Shown here piece by piece: positions 51,708 to 61,063 of a DNA stretch of 64,000 nt. The notes beneath the pieces were generated by a model that saw only the letters and a program-made list of their open reading frames with translations, was not told the DNA's origin and did no database searches. The number at the start of each line of letters is the position of its first letter. The stretch's first letter is position 1. The stretch is from Gammaproteobacteria bacterium (GTDB taxonomy: Bacteria; Pseudomonadota; Gammaproteobacteria; Steroidobacterales; Foliamicaceae). The position numbers and the translations under genes are program-made. The stretch spans positions 124,001-188,000 of the forward strand of contig VYBN01000034.1 in the NCBI GenBank assembly GCA_009844425.1. Direction: 5' to 3'.

Positions 51708-54002
51708 ATGAATCCGGCGCTCCTCGACCGGTACATCGCCGCGGTCCTGCGCTACCGCTGGCTGGTTGTTGCCGCCGCCACCCTGGTCATGCTGGCGATG
51801 GCGGCCGGCGGGCGGTTCATTACGGTTTCCAACGACCATCGGATCCTGTTCGGCGAGGACAACCCGCAACTCGCCGCCTACGACGCCCTCGAGGACACCT
51901 ACACGTCGTCGAATACGGCGCTTATCGCCGTGTCGCCCAGGCAGGGCAACGTATTCACCCGCGAGACGCTCGGCGTTATCGAGAGGATGACGGAAGAGGC
52001 CTGGCAGGCGCCCTATTCGAGCCGCGTTGACTCGCTGACCAACTACAGCCACAGCGAGGCGCTGGGCGATGACCTGATCGTCGGCCCATTGGTGGAGGAC
52101 GCCGCTTCGCTGAGCGACGCCGACCTGGACCGGATCGAGGAAATCGCGAACGATTCCATTGAGCTCGTCGGCCGCATGCTGGCCGAGGACGGCAGAGTGG
52201 CCGGCCTGGCCATCAATTTCATACCGCCCAGGGAGACCCATGACGCTTCGGTCGTGGAACTCAACGCTTACCTCGACGAAATGATGGCCCGGGCGCGCGC
52301 CGAGAGCCCGGAGATCGACTTCCATATCACCGGCGACATCGTGATGCAGCGCGCGTTTGCGCAGGCCACCCAGGACGACCTGGAGAGACTGACTCCGATC
52401 GTGTTCTTCCTGATCGTCGCCGTGGCCTACCTGATCCTGCGTTCGATATCGGGCGCCCTGAGCATGGTCGTGATGATCCTGTTCTCGGTGGGCACGGCGA
52501 TGGGTCTGGCGGGGTGGAATCAGACGGTCTTCAGCCCCGTGAACGCCGGAGTGCCGATCATCGTCATGGCGATAACGGTTGCCCAGTCGGTGCATATCAC
52601 CACGATGACCCTGACGGCCATGCGCCGGGGACTGGACAGGATGGAGGCAGTTGCCGAATCGGTGCGCGTGAACGCCTTCCCGGTCTTTTTGGCTTCGCTC
52701 ACGACCGTGATCGGGTTCCTGAGCCTGAATGCCTCCGACTCCCCGCCGTTTCACACGCTCGGAAACTACGTCGCCTTCGGCGTGGCCTGCACCTTCGTCT
52801 ATTCCATGTCGCTGCTGCCGGCCCTGCTTTCCATCCTGCCCCTGCGCGTGAAACCGTCGTATGCCGGAGAAGTGACTTTCTTCGACCGCTTCGGAGAGTT
52901 CGTGGTCGCGCGGCGGAAACCGCTGCTGTGGCTGACCACGATTCCGACGCTGTTGCTGCTGGCCGGCATTTTTCGCATCGAGCTCAACGACAGCCTGCCC
53001 AACTACTTCGACGAGCGCTATGAATTCCGGCGGGATTCGGACTACATCATCGAAAACCTGACCGGGCTTGAGTCGCAGGAGTATTCGCTGGCCTCCCCGG
53101 GCGAGGGCGGAATTACCAACCCCGAATACCTTCGCCAGATCGACGCCTTCGCCGAGTGGTGCCGCAGCCAGCCGGAAGTGACCTATGTGCGCGTTTTTTC
53201 GGACACGATGAAGCGCCTGAACAAGAACATGCACGAGGACGATCCGGCCTACTACCGGTTGCCGGAGGATCAGGCGCTGGCCACGCAGTACCTCCTGCTG
53301 TACGAGCTTTCCCTGCCGTTCGGAATGGACCTGAACGACCGCATTGACATCAGCAAGTCGTCCACCCGCATGTCGGTGGTCATGCGGGACATCACCAGCA
53401 ACGAGCAGCAACTACTCGCGGAGCGGGCCCGCGGCTGGCTTGCCGAGAATGCCCCCGGCCTTACCACGGAAGCGACCGGCCTCAGCGTCATCGTCTCGCA
53501 CATCACGGAGCGAAACATCAAGTCCATGCTGCGCGGCACCGTAATCGCGATGGCGCTGATTTCGCTGGTCCTGGTCGTGGTTTTCAAGAGCCTGAGGTTC
53601 GGACTGCTGAGCCTGATCCCCAACTTCATCCCCGCCGGCATGAGCTTCGGCCTGTGGGGGTACCTGGTCGGCAGAGTGGGGATCGCGGCTTCGGTGGTGA
53701 CGGTCGTGGCCTTCGGCATCATCGTGGACGACACGATTCACTTTCTGACGAAATACCTGAAGATTCGCCGCGAGGGCCGTTCCGCCGCCGACGCGGTCCG
53801 TTATGCGTTCAGCACCGTGGGCAAGGCCCTGGGAACGACGACCGCGGTATTGTCGGCCGGGTTCCTGGTGTTCGCCGCATCCGGATTCGAAGTCAGTTGG
53901 GCGCTCGGAATACTGGTGGCCATGACGATCATGTTCGCATTCCTCGCCGACTTCCTGCTTCTGCCACCCCTGCTGATGGCATTTGATCGGAGAAAACTAT
54001 GA
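51708..54002 (+). CDS. RND/MMPL-family exporter (copy 2)
   Basis: This 764-residue inner-membrane protein of about twelve helices is similar throughout to the exporter at 31418: the periplasmic opening reads VSNDHRILFGEDNPQLAAYD, and YVAFGVACTFVYSMSLLPAL and VDDTIHFLTKYLKIR match the other copy's blocks. It is followed by a LolA-like gene overlapping by four bases (ATGA), a layout common for RND exporters handling lipids. The duplication suggests two related cargoes or two steps of one route. Confidence 0.86.
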   Translation: MNPALLDRYIAAVLRYRWLVVAAATLVMLAMAAGGRFITVSNDHRILFGEDNPQLAAYDALEDTYTSSNTALIAVSPRQGNVFTRETLGVIERMTEEAWQAPYSSRVDSLTNYSHSEALGDDLIVGPLVEDAASLSDADLDRIEEIANDSIELVGRMLAEDGRVAGLAINFIPPRETHDASVVELNAYLDEMMARARAESPEIDFHITGDIVMQRAFAQATQDDLERLTPIVFFLIVAVAYLILRSISGALSMVVMILFSVGTAMGLAGWNQTVFSPVNAGVPIIVMAITVAQSVHITTMTLTAMRRGLDRMEAVAESVRVNAFPVFLASLTTVIGFLSLNASDSPPFHTLGNYVAFGVACTFVYSMSLLPALLSILPLRVKPSYAGEVTFFDRFGEFVVARRKPLLWLTTIPTLLLLAGIFRIELNDSLPNYFDERYEFRRDSDYIIENLTGLESQEYSLASPGEGGITNPEYLRQIDAFAEWCRSQPEVTYVRVFSDTMKRLNKNMHEDDPAYYRLPEDQALATQYLLLYELSLPFGMDLNDRIDISKSSTRMSVVMRDITSNEQQLLAERARGWLAENAPGLTTEATGLSVIVSHITERNIKSMLRGTVIAMALISLVLVVVFKSLRFGLLSLIPNFIPAGMSFGLWGYLVGRVGIAASVVTVVAFGIIVDDTIHFLTKYLKIRREGRSAADAVRYAFSTVGKALGTTTAVLSAGFLVFAASGFEVSWALGILVAMTIMFAFLADFLLLPPLLMAFDRRKL

Positions 54003-54826
54003 ATCGTGAGCCAAGCCGGGCACGCACCTTCCATGCTTCGGCCCGTATCAATCTCATGCTGGCGCTGGCGGGCCTGGTGTCGTCGCCCGCCCTCGCGCAG
54101 GATCCCTCGCCGGAGGAAATCGGTCTTGCGATCGCGTACGAGGCGGCGGCCCGTAACGACGGTTTCGGTAATTTCACTGCCAACCTGACCATGGTTCTGC
54201 GCAACCGGCAGGGTCAGGAGAGCCGCCGCCAGATCCGCTTCAAGGTGCTGGAAGTCGAGGACGACGGCGACAAAAGCCTGTTCGTTTTCGATCAGCCGCG
54301 CGACGTTCAGGGAACGGCCCTGCTGACCCACGGTCACCTCACGGCCCAGGACGACCAGTGGCTCTATCTGCCGGCGTTGAAGCGGGTCAAACGCATCAGT
54401 TCCTCGACCCGCACCGGGTCCTTCATGGGAAGCGAGTTCTCCTACGAGGACATGAGCAACCCGGAAGTCGAAAAATACACTTACCGTTACCTGCGCGAGG
54501 AGCCCTGCGGCGATTTGATCTGCACGGTCAACGAACAGGTGCCGGTGGACACGAAATCGAGCTACAGCCGCCAACTGGTGTGGCAGGACAAGGAGCACCT
54601 GCGCACCTGGCTGGTCCACTACTACGACCGCAAGAACTCACATCTGAAGACGCTGGTTTTCGCGGGATACCGGCAGTACCTGGATCGATACTGGCGGGCC
54701 GGCGAAATGACGATGGAGAATCATCTGACCGGCAAGAGCACGGTGCTCAACTGGACGGACCTGGAGTTCGGCACGGATCTGGGCGACGGCGATTTCTCCC
54801 AGGCGGCGTTGCGGCGCGTGCGCTGA
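53999..54826 (+). CDS. LolA-superfamily outer-membrane lipoprotein-sorting-like protein
   Basis: This 275-residue protein has a signal peptide ending near PALAQ and a LolA/LppX-like beta-barrel half (NLTMVLRNRQGQESRRQIRF; GTALLTHGHLTAQDDQWLYL; LKTLVFAGYRQYLDRYWRAG). It belongs to the COG2834-type family encoded beside RND/MMPL exporters. It likely carries a hydrophobic molecule through the periplasm from the exporter. The overlap with the RND stop indicates co-translation. Confidence 0.82.
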   Translation: MNREPSRARTFHASARINLMLALAGLVSSPALAQDPSPEEIGLAIAYEAAARNDGFGNFTANLTMVLRNRQGQESRRQIRFKVLEVEDDGDKSLFVFDQPRDVQGTALLTHGHLTAQDDQWLYLPALKRVKRISSSTRTGSFMGSEFSYEDMSNPEVEKYTYRYLREEPCGDLICTVNEQVPVDTKSSYSRQLVWQDKEHLRTWLVHYYDRKNSHLKTLVFAGYRQYLDRYWRAGEMTMENHLTGKSTVLNWTDLEFGTDLGDGDFSQAALRRVR

Positions 54827-54853
54827 CACGGTTCGGTTTTCTCTGCTTCCTCG

Positions 54854-55094
54854 CCTTCGTTCGTCCCCCTCCTCGTTGGAGGCGCCATCCTGGCTCGATT
54901 CTCGCTGTCCCTGCTCCAACGCTCCCGCGAGGAGGGGGACGAACGAAGGGCTTTAGTTGGCGCGGCCCCAATCGCGCACCGGCCGTAGCCTTCTCTTTGC
55001 TCCCTTCTTCAGGGAGTATTGGAGCCAGGGATGGCGGAGCAAGCTACAGGGATGTATTCATGCGTCTCCCGGAAGAAGGGAGCAAAGAGAAGGC
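54854..55094. repeat. Two variable-stem palindromes (E7 forward, E8 reverse)
   Basis: E7 has perfect 22-base arms at 54854-54875 and 54928-54949, extended by GGAG/CTCC. Its right flank is GGGCTTTAGTTGGCGCGG. E8 has 29-base arms at 54988-55016 and 55066-55094 with one mismatch. Its loop (GAGCCAGGGATGGCGGAGC...TTCATGCGT) is that of E2/E5, and its right flank GGCGGAATCAAAGC equals that of E5. They separate the convergent LolA-like and TVP38-like genes and fill this gap, so they may end both transcripts. Confidence 0.85.
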
Positions 55095-55126
55095 GGAATC
55101 AAAGCGCCGCAAAAGGTGCAAAGCCC

Positions 55127-55813
55127 TTAGTCGCCGGGCCTGTCGAGTTCGCTACGTAGGGCGCGGGCGGTCAGGCGGGCTATCAGGAAAATCAGCAATG
55201 CCGTGACGATCAGTCCTGCGATAAACAGTGATTGGGGAATCATCGGAGCGCCGGTCTGCTCCAGGGATGTCAGGCTGCCCGCTACGGAGCCCAGGTAGAC
55301 ATAGAGAAAAATGGCCGGCAGCATGCCGACCAGCGTGCCGAACAGGTACGCACTGAAGCGCACGTTCGTGAGACCCAGGGCGTAGTTGAGCAGGTTGTAG
55401 GGGATCACTACGGAAAGGCGCGCGAGCAGCACGATCAGCCAGCCCTTGCGGGTCACCGCGCGGTCCAGGGCGCGGAAGCGCGGCATGGCCTCGAGCCGGG
55501 ATTCGACCCAGTCCCTCGCCAGGAACCTGCCCACGAGAAACGCGCAGCACGCGCCCAGAGTGGCCGCCAGGGACACGAGGGCCACTCCCAGGGCAACACC
55601 GAAGAGCACGCCCGCCGCAAGGGTCAGAATGGAACCCGGAACCATGAACAAGGCGGCCAGGACGTAGGCGAGAATGAAGCCGGCCCAGGCGATGCGCGGA
55701 TGCGCCTGCGCCCAGTCGGTGGACTGGATCAGCCACTCGCGCGCCGGCAGCATCCAGACGGCGACGAGCAGCGCGGTCAGCGAAAGCAGCAGTATCAGCG
55801 CCCGCCGCTTCAT
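55127..55813 (-). CDS. TVP38/TMEM64 family membrane protein
   Basis: This 228-residue protein has about six helices and the VTT/SNARE-associated domain: FMVPGSILTLAAGVLFG, then LGACCAFLVGRFLARDWV and RLSVVIPYNLLNYALGLTNV. The DedA-related superfamily includes lipid scramblases and flippases; which lipid is moved cannot be inferred. It is in the same direction as, and 23 bases after, the MFS gene. Confidence 0.86.
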   Translation of the reverse strand: MKRRALILLLSLTALLVAVWMLPAREWLIQSTDWAQAHPRIAWAGFILAYVLAALFMVPGSILTLAAGVLFGVALGVALVSLAATLGACCAFLVGRFLARDWVESRLEAMPRFRALDRAVTRKGWLIVLLARLSVVIPYNLLNYALGLTNVRFSAYLFGTLVGMLPAIFLYVYLGSVAGSLTSLEQTGAPMIPQSLFIAGLIVTALLIFLIARLTARALRSELDRPGD

Positions 55814-55836
55814 GCTATGCGTTGTGTCTCACGACA

Positions 55837-57159
55837 CTAGGCACGGTTCCGCGCGACCCGTCGGTAGGCGGGCGCGCAAACCCGGAATATGGCCGCCGCC
55901 AGAGGCATGGTGCAGACAGCCATGGTCGCCAGCGCCAGGGGCAGGCGGTCCGGCGAACCGAAAACCCGCTCGGTGAGCAGCGCCACGCCCACCGGACCCA
56001 GCGACAGGCCGAGCAGGTTTACGCAGAACAGATACACGGCGATGATTCGGGCCCGGAACCGATTCGGAGTCACCTCGTTAAGCGCTACCGGCGAGATGCC
56101 GAAGGGCATGCTGATCAGGCACTGCGTTACGCCGATCAGCGCCAGCGCCAGCGTTGCGGTGGACGCGAACGGAAAGGCCACGGCGAAGGGAAGGGCGATC
56201 AGGGCGACCGCGAACGCAACCCGGATTTCGGCGTCCCGCGGCCGGCGCCGGCGCAGCCGCTGCGCCGCCACACTGCCCAGGTACACGCCGAGCGGCGCCG
56301 TCACCAGCGTGACCGCGCCCAGGCCCAGGCCCGTCTGGGCCTGGGTCCAGCCGAATTCGCGGATCAGGAAAGACGGCGTCCAGGCCCCGAAGCTGTACGA
56401 ATAGGTGACCTGGCAGGTAAAGCCCAGAAAATGGGTCAGGTACAAGGTCCGTTGCGGCCCGCGCAGGAATCGGATGAAGGCCCGTGCGCTGACGCCGGTT
56501 TCGGGCGCCTCCCCGAAACGGGCCGTTTCGCGCACCGAGGCCAGCGTGAGCACGCCGAGAAGAACGCCCGGCAGGCCCACGATGATGAAAACGGCCTGCC
56601 AGCCCCTGAGCGCGCCAAGCAAGGGCAGGTCGGCGCTTCCTCCGCCCGCCACCCAGTTGATGACCAGTCCCCCGGTGAGGCTGGCCAGCCCGATTCCGAG
56701 GTACAGCCCCGTCGCATACGTGGCGGTGGCCCGCAAACGGGTTTTCGGCGGAAAGTAATCGGCGATCAGCGAGTAGGCGGCGGGCGAGAGGGCCGCCTGG
56801 CCCACGCCGACCAGCATGCGTGCGGCGAACAGTTGCGCGTAGTTGCTTGCGAGTCCGCAGGCCGCGGTGGCCACGCTCCACAGTACGACTCCGGCGGCAA
56901 TGACGGCGGGGCGGTTCCACAAGTCCGCCATCCCGGCGGCGAACAGGCCCAGCGTGGTGTAGAAGGCTGCGAAGGCCAGGCCGTACAACATGCCGATCTC
57001 GACATCGTTCAGGTCGAGGTCGCGCTTCAGGGGTTCGACCAGCAGGGTGATGATGTTGCGGTCGAGGAACGAGCAAAGGTACAGGACCGCCAGCAGGATC
57101 ACGACGTACCATGCGTAGCCGCGCCGGGGCCATCGGGGCGTATCGGTCAGTCCGGCCAA
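55837..57159 (-). CDS. MFS transporter
   Basis: This 440-residue protein has twelve predicted helices. The loop 2-3 motif GMADLWNRPAVIAAG is a divergent form of the MFS GxLaDrxGrr motif. FLDRNIITLLVEPLKRDLDL and RMLVGVGQAALSPAAYSLIA match the spinster-like/sugar-phosphate-type branch. Substrate is unknown. It probably forms an operon with the downstream TVP38 gene. Confidence 0.84.
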   Translation of the reverse strand: MAGLTDTPRWPRRGYAWYVVILLAVLYLCSFLDRNIITLLVEPLKRDLDLNDVEIGMLYGLAFAAFYTTLGLFAAGMADLWNRPAVIAAGVVLWSVATAACGLASNYAQLFAARMLVGVGQAALSPAAYSLIADYFPPKTRLRATATYATGLYLGIGLASLTGGLVINWVAGGGSADLPLLGALRGWQAVFIIVGLPGVLLGVLTLASVRETARFGEAPETGVSARAFIRFLRGPQRTLYLTHFLGFTCQVTYSYSFGAWTPSFLIREFGWTQAQTGLGLGAVTLVTAPLGVYLGSVAAQRLRRRRPRDAEIRVAFAVALIALPFAVAFPFASTATLALALIGVTQCLISMPFGISPVALNEVTPNRFRARIIAVYLFCVNLLGLSLGPVGVALLTERVFGSPDRLPLALATMAVCTMPLAAAIFRVCAPAYRRVARNRA

Positions 57160-57177
57160 GCTACCGTTTCCCGGTCA

Positions 57178-57375
57178 TGTGGATAACTTTGTGGACAACA
57201 TCGCCCGTAGCCCTTGGCTCTATTGGCTCTTGCAGTTTTCCACAGCGGGGGAAGATTTCAGCAGATTAAGGAAATACATGTAATATCAATAACTTGGTAG
57301 AGGTTCGCAAATGTGTTGTGCGAAAGTAGCCGCAATTTGAACTGCCTAATACGATTTTCCGCCGGGTGTGAATAA
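57178..57375. promoter_or_regulatory. Cluster of DnaA-box-like 9-mers
   Basis: TGTGGATAA (57178-57186) is a perfect DnaA box in reverse. TGTGGACAA (57190-57198) and TTTTCCACA (57236-57244) each differ at one base from the strict consensus, and TGTGAATAA (57367-57375) fits the relaxed consensus TTATNCACA. They lie in a 235-base gene-free gap between the MFS and rdgB genes whose middle is A/T-rich. It could be a DnaA-titrating or regulatory site, or part of an origin. No dnaA, parAB or mnmG gene is nearby in the window. Confidence 0.45.
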
Positions 57376-57394
57376 CTGCCTTGCGGCGGGCATA

Positions 57395-58009
57395 TTATCC
57401 CGCCGCTGCGCCCTGTAGTCCCAGCAGCCTCGTCAGCTTGCGGGCCGCCCGCCCGCGATGGCTTCTACGTCCCTTTTCCCCGGCGCTCATCAGCGCCGCG
57501 CACTGGCCCGTTCGCCCGTCCAGGAACACCGGATCGTAACCAAATCCCCCGCGTCCTTCCTCCCTTTCGGCAATGCGCCCTTCCCAGACGCCCTCGGCAA
57601 TCAGGGGAGCGTGTTCGTTATCGGGCGCGGCCAGGACCAGCACGCAGCGGAAGCGGGCGGTGCGGTTCCCGGCCGGCACGCCCTCAAGATCCTCAAGCAG
57701 TTTCCGAATGTTGGCGCGGGCGTTTCCTTCGTCTCCGGCGTAGCGGGAGGAGTAGATTCCCGGCGCCCCGGCCAGCGCGTCCACTTCCAGGCCGGAGTCG
57801 TCGCTGAGCGCCGGCAGGCCGGATTGCCGGGCCGCGGCGAAGGCCTTCAGCCGGGCGTTTTCCTCAAAGCTTGACCCGGTTTCTTCCGCAGCCACAAGAG
57901 CGAGTTCCCGCATGTCAATCAGGCGGAGTTGCCCCTTGAGCAATTCGCGCAGCTCACGCAGCTTGCCGACGTTGCCCGAGGCCAGTACGGCGCTTCGGAT
58001 ATTGGACAT
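57395..58009 (-). CDS. rdgB: RdgB/HAM1 XTP/dITP pyrophosphatase
   Basis: This 204-residue enzyme removes non-canonical purine nucleoside triphosphates. Signature segments are ASGNVGKLRELRELL, SFEENARLKA, ALSDDSGLEVDALAGAPGIY and GFGYDPVF. Start ATG 58009 gives the canonical N-terminus; the longer upstream frame is not supported. It is divergent from the flavin reductase gene. Confidence 0.93.
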   Translation of the reverse strand: MSNIRSAVLASGNVGKLRELRELLKGQLRLIDMRELALVAAEETGSSFEENARLKAFAAARQSGLPALSDDSGLEVDALAGAPGIYSSRYAGDEGNARANIRKLLEDLEGVPAGNRTARFRCVLVLAAPDNEHAPLIAEGVWEGRIAEREEGRGGFGYDPVFLDGRTGQCAALMSAGEKGRRSHRGRAARKLTRLLGLQGAAAG

Positions 58010-58088
58010 ATCAGTGCGAGCAAGTTTAACGGCGGCAGGGTGCGATATTCTTTGCGCCCGACCGCCAATTCCTGCAGGAAACGAACGC

Positions 58089-60059
58089 ATGCCGGACCCC
58101 GCGACGCCTCCCGAGCATCGCTACCCCCACCTTTTCACTCCCATCTCGCTGGGGCCCGTGCGACTGGATCACCGCGTGATCATTCCCGGGCACTCGATGG
58201 TGCACGGGGATTCATCCGGCCTGATTACCGAGCGCTATCACGCCTACCTGGTGCGGCGGGCCCTGGGAGGGGCCGCTCTGGTGGGTATCGAATCCGCCCC
58301 GGTGCATCCCGACAGCCTGACCTGGACCGGCCAACTGGAGTTGTGGCGGGACGAGATCATCGACCCCTTGGCCCGCACCGCCGAGGCGGTCCATGAAGCC
58401 GGATCCAGGCTGTCCATCATCCTCTGGCACGGCGGCCACAACGTGCCTTTCGGGCGCGGCGCGGTCGCGCTGGCTCCGTCAGCGATTCCTTCCGTGCAGA
58501 TCGGCCAGGTGCCCAAGGCCATTTCCGTTGCCGAGATCAGGGACATGGTGGGCTATTACGCCGACGCCGCCGAGCGTTGCGCCAGGGCCGGGATCGACGT
58601 TATCGAGGTCCAGACCGCGTCCGATTACCTGCTCGGTTCGTTTCTCAGTCCGCAGCTCAACCACAGGTCAGACGGCTACGGCGGGTCGGTGCCGAACCGC
58701 TGCCGTTTCGTCATCGAGGTTCTTGAAGCCATACGGGAACGGGTAACCGGAAAGGTAGCCGTGGGTTTGCGCACCTCGGTATTCCACGCCATTCCGGGGG
58801 ACCCGGACGGCTACGGCATCGAAGAATCCCTGGCCGCCATGGTGACGATTGCGGAGACGGGCGTTACCGATTACGTAAGCGTCATGAGCGGTTCGAACGC
58901 CAATTTTGCGGAGACCATTTCACCCATGGGTTATCCGCGGGCCCAACTGGCGGAGCAGTCGGCGCGCTTCACGGAAGCTCTGTCGGTGCCGGTCACCGTG
59001 GCCGGACGCATCCGCAGCCCCGATGAAGCCGAGGCCGTCGTTGCCAATGGCCAGGCGGACATCGTGGCCATGGCCCGCGCCTTCATCGCCGATCCCGACT
59101 GGGTCTTGAAGGTGCGCCGGGGCGAGGAGGAGCGCATCCGTCCCTGCATGTCCTGCAACCAGGTTTGTCTGGGATTCGCGACGCTGGCCCTGCCGGCCGG
59201 GTGCAACATCAACGCGGCGGCGGGACGGGAGTTCGAACTGCCCCGCAGTGCGCCTGCACCGATCCGCAAGCGCATCGCCATAGTGGGAGGCGGACCGGCC
59301 GGACTTGAATGCGCCCGCGTTGCGGCGCGGCGCGGCCACGCCGTTACCTTGTATGAAGCCACCCCGGAACTCGGCGGCGCCCTGCGCCTCGCTGCGATGT
59401 GCCCGCACCGCGAGGAGATGCTGCCGGCGCTTCAATGGTGGGAGAGGGAACTTGCCCGGTTGGGCGTTGCGGTTCGGTTGAACACCGCGATCCATGATCC
59501 GGGGGAACTGGATGCGGACGAGATCGTCTGGGCCACCGGCGGCTCGCCCGGTTGGACCTGGCTATGGCGCAATCGGCCCCGCATGACCGACGGCATTCCG
59601 GGCGCAGAGCGGCTGCCTCACGGTCGGGACATCCTGGCCGGCAAGGAGTCGGTATCGGGAAGTGTCCTGGTGATCGATGAGGAAGGGAATTGGCCGGCGG
59701 TCAACCTGGTGGAATACCTGGCCGCGATGGATGGCGTTTCCGGCGTGACCGTCGTCACGGCCAGCGCCCTGTTCGGCGACCCGGAGCTGTCCCTTACCGG
59801 AGAACTGCCCCTGGTTGCGCGCCGCCTCGACTCCGCGGGCATCAAGATAAGCGGCGGTACCTACGTGAAAGAGGTGAGAGGCGACACCGTCATAACGACG
59901 GCCGACGAAGCGTTGGGGCCCTTCGATGCCCTGGTGCTGTCGATGGGCACGGTCGCCAACCCATCGCCGGACGGCGTGAGCGCAATCGGAGACTGCGTCG
60001 CTCCCCGGTCCATCTGGGCCGCGGTTCAGGACGGCGCCCGCCTGGCCCTCGAACTGTAG
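58089..60059 (+). CDS. NADH:flavin oxidoreductase of the 2,4-dienoyl-CoA reductase type
   Basis: This 656-residue protein has an N-terminal old-yellow-enzyme TIM barrel (FTPISLGPVRLDHRVIIPG; QTASDYLLGSFLSPQLNHR with following SDGYGG). A 4Fe-4S cysteine cluster follows (CMSCNQVC, then a further cysteine in GCNIN), and then FAD/NAD(P)-binding domains (AIVGGGPAGLECARVAARRG). Such enzymes reduce dienoyl-CoAs, demethylate amines or reduce steroids; substrate is unknown. ATG 58089 follows the rdgB divergent promoter region. Confidence 0.88.
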   Translation: MPDPATPPEHRYPHLFTPISLGPVRLDHRVIIPGHSMVHGDSSGLITERYHAYLVRRALGGAALVGIESAPVHPDSLTWTGQLELWRDEIIDPLARTAEAVHEAGSRLSIILWHGGHNVPFGRGAVALAPSAIPSVQIGQVPKAISVAEIRDMVGYYADAAERCARAGIDVIEVQTASDYLLGSFLSPQLNHRSDGYGGSVPNRCRFVIEVLEAIRERVTGKVAVGLRTSVFHAIPGDPDGYGIEESLAAMVTIAETGVTDYVSVMSGSNANFAETISPMGYPRAQLAEQSARFTEALSVPVTVAGRIRSPDEAEAVVANGQADIVAMARAFIADPDWVLKVRRGEEERIRPCMSCNQVCLGFATLALPAGCNINAAAGREFELPRSAPAPIRKRIAIVGGGPAGLECARVAARRGHAVTLYEATPELGGALRLAAMCPHREEMLPALQWWERELARLGVAVRLNTAIHDPGELDADEIVWATGGSPGWTWLWRNRPRMTDGIPGAERLPHGRDILAGKESVSGSVLVIDEEGNWPAVNLVEYLAAMDGVSGVTVVTASALFGDPELSLTGELPLVARRLDSAGIKISGGTYVKEVRGDTVITTADEALGPFDALVLSMGTVANPSPDGVSAIGDCVAPRSIWAAVQDGARLALEL

Positions 60060-60061
60060 CC

Positions 60062-60172
60062 CGCTTCGATCCCGCCCATTTGTGTGCCTTTCTCTCGTTG
60101 GAGTCGCCATCCATGGCTCGGAATCGCTATCCTGCTTTTACGCTCCCACGAGAGAAAGGCACACAAACGGGC
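60062..60172. repeat. Variable-stem palindrome E9 (forward orientation)
   Basis: Arms at 60079-60103 and 60143-60167 pair over 25 bases with one mismatch, with outer GCCC/GGGC at 60074 and 60169. The left flank CGCTTCGATCCCGCCC (60062-60077) is identical to the outer repeat of E1. The loop (GGCTCGGAATCGCTATCCTG and CTTTTA) matches E4 in reverse complement. It lies between convergent genes and leaves room for no gene. Confidence 0.85.
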
Positions 60173-60199
60173 TACCGGCGGCGCATTCCTAAAATGAGA

Positions 60200-60937
60200 T
60201 CAGCGCGCCTTATCTTGTGCGGTCAGGACTTGCTTGATGCCATCGGTCGCCAGGTCGAGCATGCGGTCCAGTTCCTCGCGCAGGAATGCGTGCGCCTCGG
60301 CCGTGCCCTGCACCTCGATGATGCCCCCGGCCTCGTTCATCACCACGTTGACGTCGGCCTCGGCCTCCGAGTCTTCGGCGTAGTCCAGGTCCAGCACTTC
60401 CAGCCCGCGATACAGTCCGACGGAGACCGCCGCCACCTGCCCGTGCAGCGGGTAACGGGCGAACCTGCGGCGCCATGAGCGCCGGCTGCAGGCAAGGCTC
60501 AGCGCCAGCCAGCCCCCCGATATTGCGGCCGTACGCGTCCCGCCGTCGGCCTGTATGACGTCGCAATCGACGACGATCGTATGTTCGCCGAGAGCTTCGA
60601 AATCCACGCAGGCGCGCAGCGAGCGTCCGATCAGGCGCTGGATTTCCATCGTGCGTCCCGATTGACGGCCACTGCTCGCCTCCCGGCGGCTCCGGGTGTG
60701 CGTGGCCCCTGGCAGCATGCCGTATTCCGCGGTTACCCAGCCACGGCCGCTGCCGCGAAGGAAATGCGGGACCGTGGCATCCACGCTTGCCGTGCAAAGC
60801 ACGCGCGTTTCGCCGAAACGGGCGAGAACCGAGCCGCCGGGATGGGTCGTGTAGCCGGTCTCGAACGCGACAGTGCGCATCCGGTCCGGTTTCCGGCCAC
60901 TGGGACGGCGCACGGTTGAAGAAGGTTTTGTGCGCAT
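60200..60937 (-). CDS. rph: RNase PH
   Basis: This 245-residue phosphorolytic exoribonuclease trims tRNA 3' ends. The start [20 protein letters not shown] is canonical and the conserved blocks [34 protein letters not shown], and [20 protein letters not shown] with [19 protein letters not shown] are all present. It is divergent from yicC, the normal gammaproteobacterial arrangement. Confidence 0.96.
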   Translation of the reverse strand: MRTKPSSTVRRPSGRKPDRMRTVAFETGYTTHPGGSVLARFGETRVLCTASVDATVPHFLRGSGRGWVTAEYGMLPGATHTRSRREASSGRQSGRTMEIQRLIGRSLRACVDFEALGEHTIVVDCDVIQADGGTRTAAISGGWLALSLACSRRSWRRRFARYPLHGQVAAVSVGLYRGLEVLDLDYAEDSEAEADVNVVMNEAGGIIEVQGTAEAHAFLREELDRMLDLATDGIKQVLTAQDKAR

Positions 60938-61063
60938 CTGTCCAAATATGTTAGCGCCCACCGGGACTTTTTGCATTTGGGCCTCGTTTCCGGTACCCAT
61001 ACCTCGGAGCGACGCTAAAATTAGCCGGCATTGATTGGGCGGGGGCAGAAAAAGGCCGTTTCA

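Noticed and set aside
54999-55126. Possible coding sequence between the LolA-like and TVP38 genes
   Set aside because: The space is taken up by two hairpins; open frames there are by-products of the inverted repeats.
642-60172. E-family palindromes as integron attC sites
   Set aside because: attC sites share ends with RYYYAAC/GTTRRRY and have bulged stems; these have perfect stems, different ends, and no integrase or cassette array.
642-60172. E-family palindromes as a CRISPR array
   Set aside because: They are dispersed singly or in inverted pairs, with unequal stems and no regular spacers.
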